A stretch of DNA of 64,000 nucleotides from Gemmatimonadaceae bacterium (lineage in GTDB: Bacteria > Gemmatimonadota > Gemmatimonadetes > Gemmatimonadales > Gemmatimonadaceae). How positions within the stretch are numbered: the stretch's first letter is position 1; each line of letters starts with the position of its first letter. Positions 15,470 to 23,002 of this stretch are shown in pieces. The notes beneath the pieces were generated by a model. That model did not search any database, had not been told where the DNA came from, and saw nothing but the letters and a program-made list of their open reading frames with translations. Both the position numbers and the translations under genes were made by a program. The DNA is taken from contig DATLUQ010000036.1 in NCBI GenBank assembly GCA_035533015.1, forward strand, positions 36,364 through 100,363. Reading direction: 5' to 3'.

Positions 15470-17451
15470 GCGCCGCGGCCGGGCTCGCGCCCGTCCTGCA
15501 GAACCCGAAACAGCGGCCGCTGCGCGTCGGCCTGGTGGGCAATCCGAACTGCGGCAAGAGCACGTTGTTCAACGCGCTCACCGGCCGCCGCCAGCGCGTG
15601 GCGAACTTTCCGGGCGTCACCGTGGACCGCGCCGAAGGCGAATACCGGTACGACGGCCAGGCGGTGTCGGTGATCGACCTTCCCGGCATGTACAGCATCT
15701 CCCCGGAATCGCCCGACGAGACGATCGCCGTCGACGTGCTGCTCGGTTCCGCCCGCGGCGTGGACGCGCTCGACGTCATCGTGCTCGTGCTGGACGCGGA
15801 GCATCTCGAGCGCAATCTGTATCTGGCCACCGAGGTCCTGGAATTGGGGCGCCCCACGGTCATCGCGCTCAACCGCGTGGACCGTTCGGAGCGCGCCGGC
15901 CTCCGGATCGATGTCGTGGAACTGATCCACGAGTTGGGCGTGGTGGTGGTGCCGGTGGTGGCGACGCGGGGCGAAGGGGTGGATCGCCTGCGCCATGCCG
16001 TGGCGCGCGCCGGCTCGCTCCCTCACTCGAACTTGACCTTGATGCCCGACGCCGACGGCACCCGCGGCGGGGATCCCGAGTCGCGGGAGGCGAACCGCCG
16101 GTACCGCTGGATCTCGGCCGTGTGCGATCGCACGGTGACGCGCACACGGCCGCATACGCGATCGCTGAGCGACCGCGTCGATGCCGTGGTCCTGCACCGG
16201 ATCTGGGGGCCGATCATCTTTCTCGGTCTCATGCTCCTGGTCTTCCAGGCGATGTTCAGCTGGGCGCGGCCGCTGGCCGGCGGCATCCAGGCCCTCGTGA
16301 CCCTGGCGGGTGCCGGCGTGCGAGTGGCGGTACCTCCGGGCGAGCTTCGCAACCTGCTGGTGGACGGCGCGCTCGCCGGCGTGGGGAGCGTGCTCGTGTT
16401 CCTGCCCCAGATCGCGATTCTCTTCCTGTTCATCGGGCTGCTCGAGGACTCGGGCTACATGGCGCGCGCGGCGTTCGTGATGGACCGCTACATGCGCCCG
16501 CTCGGTCTGCACGGCAAGAGTTTCATTCCCCTGATCTCCGGATACGCGTGCGCCGTGCCGGCGATCATGGCCACCCGCACCATCCAGCACCCCAAGGAGC
16601 GCCTGGCCACGATCATGGTGGTGCCGCTCATGAGCTGCTCGGCGCGGCTGCCCGTGTATACGCTGCTCGTGGCCGCATTCGTGCCGGCGGTGGCCGTGGC
16701 GGGGGTATTCAGCCTCCAGGGCCTCACGATGCTGGGCATGTACTTGCTGGGCACGGTGGCGGCCCTGGCCGCGGCCGCCGTGTTCCGCCGCACCCTGCTC
16801 CGGTCGGAGACCCGGGCGCTGATCATCGAGTTGCCGCCGTATTCGCTGCCCAGTGGACGCGTGCTCGCCAATTCGGTATGGCAGCGCGTGCGCCTGTTCC
16901 TGCGCCGTGCCGGCACGGTGATCTTCGCCATCTCGATCCTGCTCTGGGGAATGGCCACCTATCCACGGGCGACGGCGGCGCCGGGGCAGACGATCACGCA
17001 GGAGCAGCGGCTCTCGCAGTCGGCGCTGGGCCGGCTGGGCCACGCCATCGAGCCGGCCGTACGCCCGCTCGGCTACGACTGGAAGATCGGCGTATCCATG
17101 ATGGCGTCGTTCGCAGCACGCGAGGTGTTCGTATCGACCATGGGAACCATCTACGGCGTATCGCGGGACGGCACCGACGCGCACACGCTGGCCCAGCGTC
17201 TGCGCGAGGAGCGCAACCCGGCCACCGGGCGCCTGGCCTACACGCCGCTCATCGCCGTCGGGTTGATGGCGTTCTACGTGTTCGCCCTGATGTGTACCAG
17301 CACCGTGACCATGACCCACCGCGAAACGGGCGGAGGGTGGCGCGGGGCTGGCTGGGCGCTATTGCAATTTACATATATGCTGGTACTGGCCTACGGCGCC
17401 GGCTTCGTCATCTATCACGGCGGATTGGCCCTCGGCCTGGGAGGCGCCTGA
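15466..17451 (+). CDS. feoB: Ferrous iron transporter FeoB
   Basis: 661 residues, compact for FeoB. The N-terminal G domain has G1 GNPNCGKST (25-33), a FPGVTVD switch, G3 DLPG and G4 NRVD, followed by a short GDI-like spacer. The membrane part contains the two Gate motifs (GLLEDSGYMARAAFVMDR with the later SGYACAVPAIMATR, and MMASFAAREVFVSTM). Imports Fe2+ through the inner membrane. Start ATG 15466 overlaps feoA; the stop overlaps the next small gene by one base. Co-transcription with feoA and the Cys-rich protein is expected. High iron supply suits the neighbouring haem-heavy cytochrome island. Confidence 0.95.
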   Translation: MSAAAGLAPVLQNPKQRPLRVGLVGNPNCGKSTLFNALTGRRQRVANFPGVTVDRAEGEYRYDGQAVSVIDLPGMYSISPESPDETIAVDVLLGSARGVDALDVIVLVLDAEHLERNLYLATEVLELGRPTVIALNRVDRSERAGLRIDVVELIHELGVVVVPVVATRGEGVDRLRHAVARAGSLPHSNLTLMPDADGTRGGDPESREANRRYRWISAVCDRTVTRTRPHTRSLSDRVDAVVLHRIWGPIIFLGLMLLVFQAMFSWARPLAGGIQALVTLAGAGVRVAVPPGELRNLLVDGALAGVGSVLVFLPQIAILFLFIGLLEDSGYMARAAFVMDRYMRPLGLHGKSFIPLISGYACAVPAIMATRTIQHPKERLATIMVVPLMSCSARLPVYTLLVAAFVPAVAVAGVFSLQGLTMLGMYLLGTVAALAAAAVFRRTLLRSETRALIIELPPYSLPSGRVLANSVWQRVRLFLRRAGTVIFAISILLWGMATYPRATAAPGQTITQEQRLSQSALGRLGHAIEPAVRPLGYDWKIGVSMMASFAAREVFVSTMGTIYGVSRDGTDAHTLAQRLREERNPATGRLAYTPLIAVGLMAFYVFALMCTSTVTMTHRETGGGWRGAGWALLQFTYMLVLAYGAGFVIYHGGLALGLGGA

Positions 17452-17612
17452 TGAACAGCGCGTGGATCCAGCCGGCCCTCGTCGCCCTGGCCCTGACCGC
17501 GGCGGCCGCCTATCTGCTGCGCCGGGCGTGGACCCGGTGGCTCCGCGCGCGACAGCCGCAGTCCGGAGCATGCGGTCCGAACTGCGGCTGCGGCGACGAT
17601 TCGGGCTACTGA
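17451..17612 (+). CDS. Small FeoB-associated Cys-rich membrane protein
   Basis: 53 residues with one membrane helix (about residues 6-25), a basic stretch and a C-terminal Cys cluster CGPNCGCGDD. This is the layout of the FeoB-associated Cys-rich membrane proteins that replace FeoC in many phyla. The start codon overlaps the feoB stop (TGATG). Its stop overlaps the 3' end of the converging universal stress gene by seven bases. Confidence 0.75.
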   Translation: MNSAWIQPALVALALTAAAAYLLRRAWTRWLRARQPQSGACGPNCGCGDDSGY

Positions 17613-18529
17613 GGCCGCACCACCAACAGCGCCCGCGGTCCGCCGCGAAGGACCTTGTCGGCCACGCTGCCGACCACCAGCCGAGACATCCCCCGCCCGT
17701 GAGTGGCCAGCGCCACGACGTCGCTGGCATTCGCGGCCGCCGTCTCGATGATGACCTGGGCCGGCGAACGCTCGGTGCGCACCTCGCTCTGCACGTTGAC
17801 CGTCGGATGCTGGCGGCGCAGCTTGGCGGCCAGGCTCGACACGTAATCGGCCGCCCGCTCGACCAGCGCGTCCGTGGCCGCCGCCGAGTACTCTTCGGGC
17901 GGCGCGTAGGCCACCGCGTACTCCATGGCCGGCATGAACGCCGGCGCGAACACCGGCTTCACGACCTCGAGCAGCAGCACCTGGGCGCCCGTCAGTTCGG
18001 CGAGGGCCAGGGCTGGCGGCACGACCTGTTCGGCGTACCCCGAGCCGTCGAGCGGCACGAGCATGCGATTGAACGCCCCGATCGGCTCAAGCACGCCGCC
18101 GGCGGCCTCCTCCGGGCGGAGGAGCAGCACCGGCGACGACACGGTACGCACCACGCCGTCGGCCACGCTGCCCAGCCACGCGCGGCTGAAACCCGTGCGC
18201 CCATGGGTGGACATCACGAGGAGCGGTGCGTCCTGCGCTCGCAGGTGGTCACAGATTACCTGCGTCGGCGGGCCGTCGAGCACCACCGTGCGCGCGTCGA
18301 GCCCCGTCTCGGCATGGATGCCCACGGCCGTGCGCTCGAGATACTCCTGCGCCTCCTCGCGCATGGCCTCATCGAGCGCCACCTGATCGCCGAGGTCGTG
18401 CAGCATGAGCTGGTGGGCGCGCACCAACTGGATCCCCGCCTTGGCCCGCTCGGCGAGCATCGTGGCGGTGGCCAGCGCATGCTCGGCCAGGGGTGAACCG
18501 TCCAGCGGTACGACGATGGTGCGGAACAT
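17606..18529 (-). CDS. Tandem universal stress protein (UspA family)
   Basis: 307 residues made of two UspA domains. The first starts FRTIVVPLDGSPLAEHAL and ends with the nucleotide loop STHGRTGFSRAWLGSVAD; the second starts NRMLVPLDGSGYAEQV and ends ATHGRGMSRLVVGSVAD. Both keep the G2XG9GS-type ATP-binding loop, so this is likely an ATP-binding Usp. The start at 18529 is supported by GGAGGAGG just upstream; upstream in-frame extension would overlap the CBS gene. It lies 32 bases after the CBS-domain gene, probably in one stress operon. Confidence 0.88.
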   Translation of the reverse strand: MFRTIVVPLDGSPLAEHALATATMLAERAKAGIQLVRAHQLMLHDLGDQVALDEAMREEAQEYLERTAVGIHAETGLDARTVVLDGPPTQVICDHLRAQDAPLLVMSTHGRTGFSRAWLGSVADGVVRTVSSPVLLLRPEEAAGGVLEPIGAFNRMLVPLDGSGYAEQVVPPALALAELTGAQVLLLEVVKPVFAPAFMPAMEYAVAYAPPEEYSAAATDALVERAADYVSSLAAKLRRQHPTVNVQSEVRTERSPAQVIIETAAANASDVVALATHGRGMSRLVVGSVADKVLRGGPRALLVVRPQ

Positions 18530-18561
18530 CGGTGCCTCCTCCGCCCAAAGGCGGCCGTGCT

Positions 18562-19179
18562 TCAGGACCAGGGCTCGCGGAACTCCCGGTCGCGGTTGAA
18601 TACGTAGGTCCGTGCCTGCACCTTGCCTTCGGCCACGGCGCGGGCGATATCCGTGCCGGTGACGATGCCCACGAGCGCCCCTTCGTCCACCACGAGCACG
18701 CGGTGAATGCCGGCGCGGCTCATCAACTCGGCCGCCTGTTCCACCGCATCCCCGGGTTTCAGCGCCCATAGGCGACGGGTCATGACCTCGCGCACCTCGT
18801 GCTCCTCGAGCACGTTCCACTCGGGACCTTCCACGCTCGCCATGCGCTCGGTGACCTCGGCGCCCGCGTCGTCCCACAGATCCGTGAAGAACTCCGCCGA
18901 CGGCTCGTCTTCCGCGTCGCTGACGTCCGGAACCGGCAGATCGCTCCAGTCACGCCACTCGGTGTCGCCAGGCTCCTCCTGTTCGGTGGGCACGCCGGGC
19001 TGGCTGGCCGCAAAGCCGATCAGGTCGGACGCCGATACCACGCCCACCACCTTATCGCCCTGGAGCACGGGAGCCCCGCTCACGTGGCGGCGCGCCAGCA
19101 ACTCCATGGCGTCGCGAAGCGTTGTAAGCGGAGTGACGGACACGACGTCCGTCGTCATGATGTTGCGGAGCTTCAGCAT
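18562..19179 (-). CDS. CBS-domain pair protein with acidic insert
   Basis: 205 residues. The first CBS repeat (about 7-58: IMTTDVVSVTPLTTLRDAM, then VVGVVSASDLIG) is separated from the second (about 128-180: VMTRRLWALKPGDAVEQA, then LVGIVTGTDIARAV) by about 70 mostly acidic residues. CBS pairs sense adenosine nucleotides and usually regulate a partner. The ATG at 19179 follows GGGAGGTGCCC, a good ribosome-binding site, and excludes a basic, unlikely N-terminal extension. Probably co-transcribed with the Usp gene, a common pairing under respiratory or energy stress. Confidence 0.85.
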   Translation of the reverse strand: MLKLRNIMTTDVVSVTPLTTLRDAMELLARRHVSGAPVLQGDKVVGVVSASDLIGFAASQPGVPTEQEEPGDTEWRDWSDLPVPDVSDAEDEPSAEFFTDLWDDAGAEVTERMASVEGPEWNVLEEHEVREVMTRRLWALKPGDAVEQAAELMSRAGIHRVLVVDEGALVGIVTGTDIARAVAEGKVQARTYVFNRDREFREPWS

Positions 19180-19432
19180 GGGCACCTCCCTCCCCTTCCG
19201 GATGGGTGCGGCGGGCAACGGCGCCCGCTCGGTCGCATGTAAGTTGCCGCCGCCCCCCGCGACCCACTGTCGGCGGCTACCCGAAAGCATGTAAGGAGAG
19301 GGCCGGCAACGCGCGGTTGTCTCCCTACCGTGCGCTGCCATGGCGGCGCCGAGCCGTCGAGGGCCGGCGATCGCTCCTCGCCTGTCCATCAACTGTCGAC
19401 TAAGATGCTTGGACCCGCTGCCCCACGGTCTC

Positions 19433-20875
19433 ATGTCCCCAAGCGCGCTGCAGCTCCTCATCGCGGTTCTTCACGTCGTGCTGGCGGTCGGCGTTTCGGC
19501 GCACATCGTCCTCACCAAGGACGACGTCCGCGCCGCGATCGGATGGATCGGGCTCGTGTGGCTCACGCCCCTCGTGGGGTCGCTGATGTACCTGTTCCTC
19601 GGGGTCAACCGGATCAAGCGCCTGGCCGGTCAGTTGCGACGCGACCGTGCCATGACCGGAATCACCCACACCGGTTCGCATATCCTGCCGCACCGGGGAG
19701 TGGCCGAAGCCGAGATTCCGGAACGGCTACGCCCCCTCGCGACCCTCACGGGACGGGTGACCGGCGCTCCCCTCGTGGGGGGCAACGCCGTGGATCCACT
19801 GGTGGGCGGCGACGCCGGGTATCCCGCCATGCTCGAAGCCATCGCCGACGCCCGCACGAGCGTGGCGCTCGCCACCTACATCTTCGACCGGGGCACGGCG
19901 GCCGACCGGTTCGTGGACGCGTTGGCAGCCGCGGTCGCGCGCGGCGTCCAGGTGCGCGTTCTGATCGACGGCGTGGGAGCACGGTACAGCCGCCCACCGA
20001 TCGTCGGGACGCTGCGCCGCCACGGCGTGACGGTGCAGGAATTCCTGCCGTCGGCGTTCCCCTTCTCGCACCCCTATTTCAATCTTCGTAACCACCGCAA
20101 GCTCATGATCGTGGACGGCGCCGTCGGGTTCTGCGGCGGGCTCAACATCCGGGACGGCTGCATGCTGTCGCTCGATCCGCCCGACCCCACGCAGGACGTC
20201 CATTTCCGCTTTCGTGGGCCGGTCGTGCGGCAGTTCATGGGAGCGTTCGCCTTCGACTGGCAGTTCGCGGCGCGCGAGGCGCTCGAAGGCGAGTCGTGGT
20301 TTCCCATCCTGCCCGCCGACGTCGGGCCCGTGCTGGCCCGCGGCATCCCCGACGGGCCCGACGAGGACTTCGAGGCGATGTTGTTCACCTTTCTCGGCGC
20401 CATCGCACAGGCCCGGCGGCGTATCCGGATCGTCACGCCGTATTTCCTGCCCGACAAGCCACTGGTCGACGCGCTCAAGGTGGCCTCGCTGCGAGGTGTG
20501 GACGTGGAGATCCTGCTGCCGGCGCGTAGCAACCTTCGCACCGTGCAGTGGGCGCAGGGCGGTCAGCTCGCGCAGGTGCTCCGCGGGGGGTGCCGTGTGT
20601 TCTTCACACCGGCGCCCTTCGACCACTCCAAGCTGTTCACGGTGGACGGTGAGTGGTCGCTGGTCGGATCCACGAACTGGGACCCGCGCAGCCTGCGTTT
20701 GAACTTCGAGTATGCCGTGGAATGCTATTGTCCGCATTTCGCGGCGCGGCTGGACGCCATGATCGACGCCAAGCGGGACGCCGCGCGCCTCTGGACGATC
20801 GTCGACCAGCGGCGCAGGCCACTCCCCGTGAAGTTGCGCGACGGGCTGATGTGGCTTGCCCAACCGTATCTATGA
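19433..20875 (+). CDS. cls: Cardiolipin synthase (phospholipase D superfamily)
   Basis: 480 residues, the usual length for ClsA. Two N-terminal membrane helices (about 5-25 and 33-57; the second contains GWIGLVWLTPLVGSLMYLFLG) precede two HKD catalytic motifs: H221-K223-D228 in NHRKLMIVDG and H398-K400-D405 in FDHSKLFTVDG, each followed by the GG/GSTN element. It condenses phosphatidylglycerol to cardiolipin in the inner membrane. Start ATG 19433 (MSPSALQLL) places the first helix normally; there is no strong ribosome-binding site. The stop overlaps the xylulokinase start (ATGA), a functionally odd pairing. Confidence 0.92.
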   Translation: MSPSALQLLIAVLHVVLAVGVSAHIVLTKDDVRAAIGWIGLVWLTPLVGSLMYLFLGVNRIKRLAGQLRRDRAMTGITHTGSHILPHRGVAEAEIPERLRPLATLTGRVTGAPLVGGNAVDPLVGGDAGYPAMLEAIADARTSVALATYIFDRGTAADRFVDALAAAVARGVQVRVLIDGVGARYSRPPIVGTLRRHGVTVQEFLPSAFPFSHPYFNLRNHRKLMIVDGAVGFCGGLNIRDGCMLSLDPPDPTQDVHFRFRGPVVRQFMGAFAFDWQFAAREALEGESWFPILPADVGPVLARGIPDGPDEDFEAMLFTFLGAIAQARRRIRIVTPYFLPDKPLVDALKVASLRGVDVEILLPARSNLRTVQWAQGGQLAQVLRGGCRVFFTPAPFDHSKLFTVDGEWSLVGSTNWDPRSLRLNFEYAVECYCPHFAARLDAMIDAKRDAARLWTIVDQRRRPLPVKLRDGLMWLAQPYL

Positions 20876-22449
20876 GCCCTGACATGCCGAGCCAGCACGC
20901 AGGCGGAATGGCCGGGCCGGGGCCGGTGTTCCTGGGACTCGACGTCGGGACCAGCGGCGTGAAGGCCCTGCTCATGCGCCCCTCCGGCGATGTGGTCGCG
21001 ACGACCACGGTTCCGCTCAGCCTCATCACGCCCCGCCCCGGATGGGCCGAGCAGGACCCCGCCGACTGGTGGCGCGCGGCGAGTGGCGCCGTACGCGCGC
21101 TGCTGGCCGCGAACCCCCGCGCTTCGGTGGCGGCCGTCGGCGTCTCCGGCCAGATGCACTCGTCCGTCTTTCTCGACGCGCACGGCGACGTCATCCGCCC
21201 GGCGTTGCTCTGGTGCGACGGACGCACGACGACGGAGTGCCGGGAGATCACCGAACGCGCCGGCGGGGAGGACCGCCTCCGCGAGCTCGTCAGCAATCCG
21301 GCCCTCGAAGGATTCACGCTCCCCAAGGTACTCTGGCTCCGCCGTCACGAACCGTCGGCGTTCGCCCGGCTGTCGAAGGTGCTCCTTGCCAAGGACTACG
21401 TGCGATTCTGCCTCACCGGGGCGCTCGCGACCGAACCGTCCGATGCGTCGGGAACGCTGATGTTCGACACGGCGCGCCGCCGGTGGAGCGGCGCGATGTT
21501 CGAGTTGGTCGACCTGCCCGCCTCCCTGGTGCCCGACCTCGGGGAGTCGGCCGAGATCCTGGGCCGCGTCACGGAAGCCGCAGCGGCGCTTACCGGACTG
21601 GCGGCAGGCACGCCCGTGGTCGGCGGGGGTGGAGACAACGCCTGCGGTGCGGCGGGCGTCGGCGCGGTCGCCGCCGGCCACACCGTGGCGAGTTGGGGCA
21701 CGTCGGGCACGGTGCTCGCCCCGATGGCCGAGCCGCGCGTAGATCCGCGAATGCGCGCCCACACCTTCTGCCACGTCGTCCCCCACCGCTGGTATCTCAT
21801 CGGTGTCGTGCTGTCCGCCGGGAGCGCGTTCGCATGGTTCCGCGATCAGTTCGCCCGCGGGTACGCGAACGCCGACGAGGCGAGCCGGGCGTTGCGCCGC
21901 GAGGCGACGACGGTCGCGCCCGGCGCCGATGGCGTCACCTTCCTGCCCTATCTGCAAGGGGAGCGAACCCCACATCGCGACGCCTCGCTGCGCGGGGCCC
22001 TGCTGGGACTCAGCCTTGCCCATACGCGGGCGCACGTCACGCGGGCTGTGCTCGAAGGAGTCTGCTTCGCCCTGCGGGACTCGCTGGAGATCCTCGGCGA
22101 GCTTGGGCTCCCCGCCAGCGAGGTGGTACTCACCGGAGGCGGCGCCCGCCACGCCCTGCTGCGCCAGCTGCAGGCCGACGTGTTCGGCCTGCCCGTGGTG
22201 ACGGTGAATCGCGAGGAAGGATCGGCCTACGGGGCGGCGCTGCTTGCCGCGGTCGGTGCTGGCGCCTATCGCGACCTCGATGCCGCCGTACGGGTCACCG
22301 TCACGCGGAGTCCGCCCACCCCTCCCGACCCACTCGCCCGGGCGCTCTACACGCCGCTCTACGCACATTTCCGGAAGGCGTACCTGCGGGCAGCACCGGA
22401 TTCCCGTAGCATTGACGGGGACGAGAACTCCGGGACCGCTGTCCGATGA
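20872..22449 (+). CDS. xylB: Xylulokinase, FGGY family
   Basis: 525 residues. FLGLDVGTSGVKALL is the phosphate-1 motif of FGGY kinases; VSGQMHSSVFLD and the downstream GGGGDNACGAAGVG and GGGARHALLRQLQADVFGLP segments match XylB, including the MH pair that helps select D-xylulose. It phosphorylates D-xylulose to feed the pentose phosphate pathway. The start ATG 20872 overlaps the cls stop. A decayed GntR regulator and a GH3 enzyme follow, so this was probably a xylan or xyloside utilisation locus. Confidence 0.92.
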   Translation: MSPDMPSQHAGGMAGPGPVFLGLDVGTSGVKALLMRPSGDVVATTTVPLSLITPRPGWAEQDPADWWRAASGAVRALLAANPRASVAAVGVSGQMHSSVFLDAHGDVIRPALLWCDGRTTTECREITERAGGEDRLRELVSNPALEGFTLPKVLWLRRHEPSAFARLSKVLLAKDYVRFCLTGALATEPSDASGTLMFDTARRRWSGAMFELVDLPASLVPDLGESAEILGRVTEAAAALTGLAAGTPVVGGGGDNACGAAGVGAVAAGHTVASWGTSGTVLAPMAEPRVDPRMRAHTFCHVVPHRWYLIGVVLSAGSAFAWFRDQFARGYANADEASRALRREATTVAPGADGVTFLPYLQGERTPHRDASLRGALLGLSLAHTRAHVTRAVLEGVCFALRDSLEILGELGLPASEVVLTGGGARHALLRQLQADVFGLPVVTVNREEGSAYGAALLAAVGAGAYRDLDAAVRVTVTRSPPTPPDPLARALYTPLYAHFRKAYLRAAPDSRSIDGDENSGTAVR

Positions 22450-22860
22450 GCGACATCGTCGAGCCGATGGCCAAGCAGAGCTTGTCCGGCCATCCGCGAA
22501 GCGCTCAAGAAGCTGCGGACGATGGGCATCGTCGAGATCCACCGATGGGCACCGTCGAGATCCGCCACGGGTCGGGCGTGTGCGTCCGCCTCCATGAGGA
22601 CGCGCTCCTGCTCGCCGCTCCGGACCATGCGGGCATGGTGACAAAGAAGCGGCGCCTCGATCTCGTTCGAATTCGCCTGCCCCTCGACGTGCAGTCGGTC
22701 ACTGACGCGGTTCGCCACGGCACGGCCCATCAGCTCATCGAAATGCGACGGCCGGTGGATGTGGCCAGCCACAATTTCGCGATCAGCGGAGTGCTGCACA
22801 CCTCGAACATGGGGTTCCACCAACAGATCGCGCTCGCGTGCGGGTCCGGGTCCGGTTGCC
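22446..22860 (+). pseudogene. Decayed GntR/FadR-family regulator
   Basis: Pieces of a GntR regulator are readable only by switching frames. Frame 1 carries the helix-turn-helix recognition part PAIREALKKLRTMGIVEI. Frame 0 then carries MGTVEIRHGSGVCVRLHEDA (the wing) and remnants of an FCD ligand domain ending NMGFHQQIALACGS. The switch is caused by a 23-base tandem duplication at 22522-22567. Another frame break lies just before the recognition helix. The open frame from 22446 runs through but would make a scrambled protein. It follows xylB directly (ATGA overlap), so it probably once controlled the xyloside genes. Confidence 0.7.
22522..22567 (+). repeat. 23-bp tandem duplication inside the regulator remnant
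   Basis: Copies at 22522-22544 and 22545-22567 begin ATGGGCATCGTCGAGATCC and ATGGGCACCGTCGAGATCC and match at 20 of 23 positions. As 23 is not a multiple of three, the duplication moves the regulator out of frame. Three differences suggest that the event is not recent. Confidence 0.75.
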
Positions 22861-23002
22861 GGGGAGATAGCTCGACAAGATCGATATTATGAATGCTCAT
22901 CAGCGCCGAGAATCGGCCTCATGTTCCCGATCGGCAACCAGTTGCCCGGCTGCCGCTGCCTGCGACGGTCCCAAGCACCAACCAAAGTTCACGGTGAGTC
23001 CG

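Noticed and set aside
22446..22892. Intact 148-residue gene after xylB
   Set aside because: The frame is open, but its N-terminal third does not fit any regulator, while the neighbouring frame gives a perfect GntR helix. The 23-bp duplication explains this as a pseudogene.
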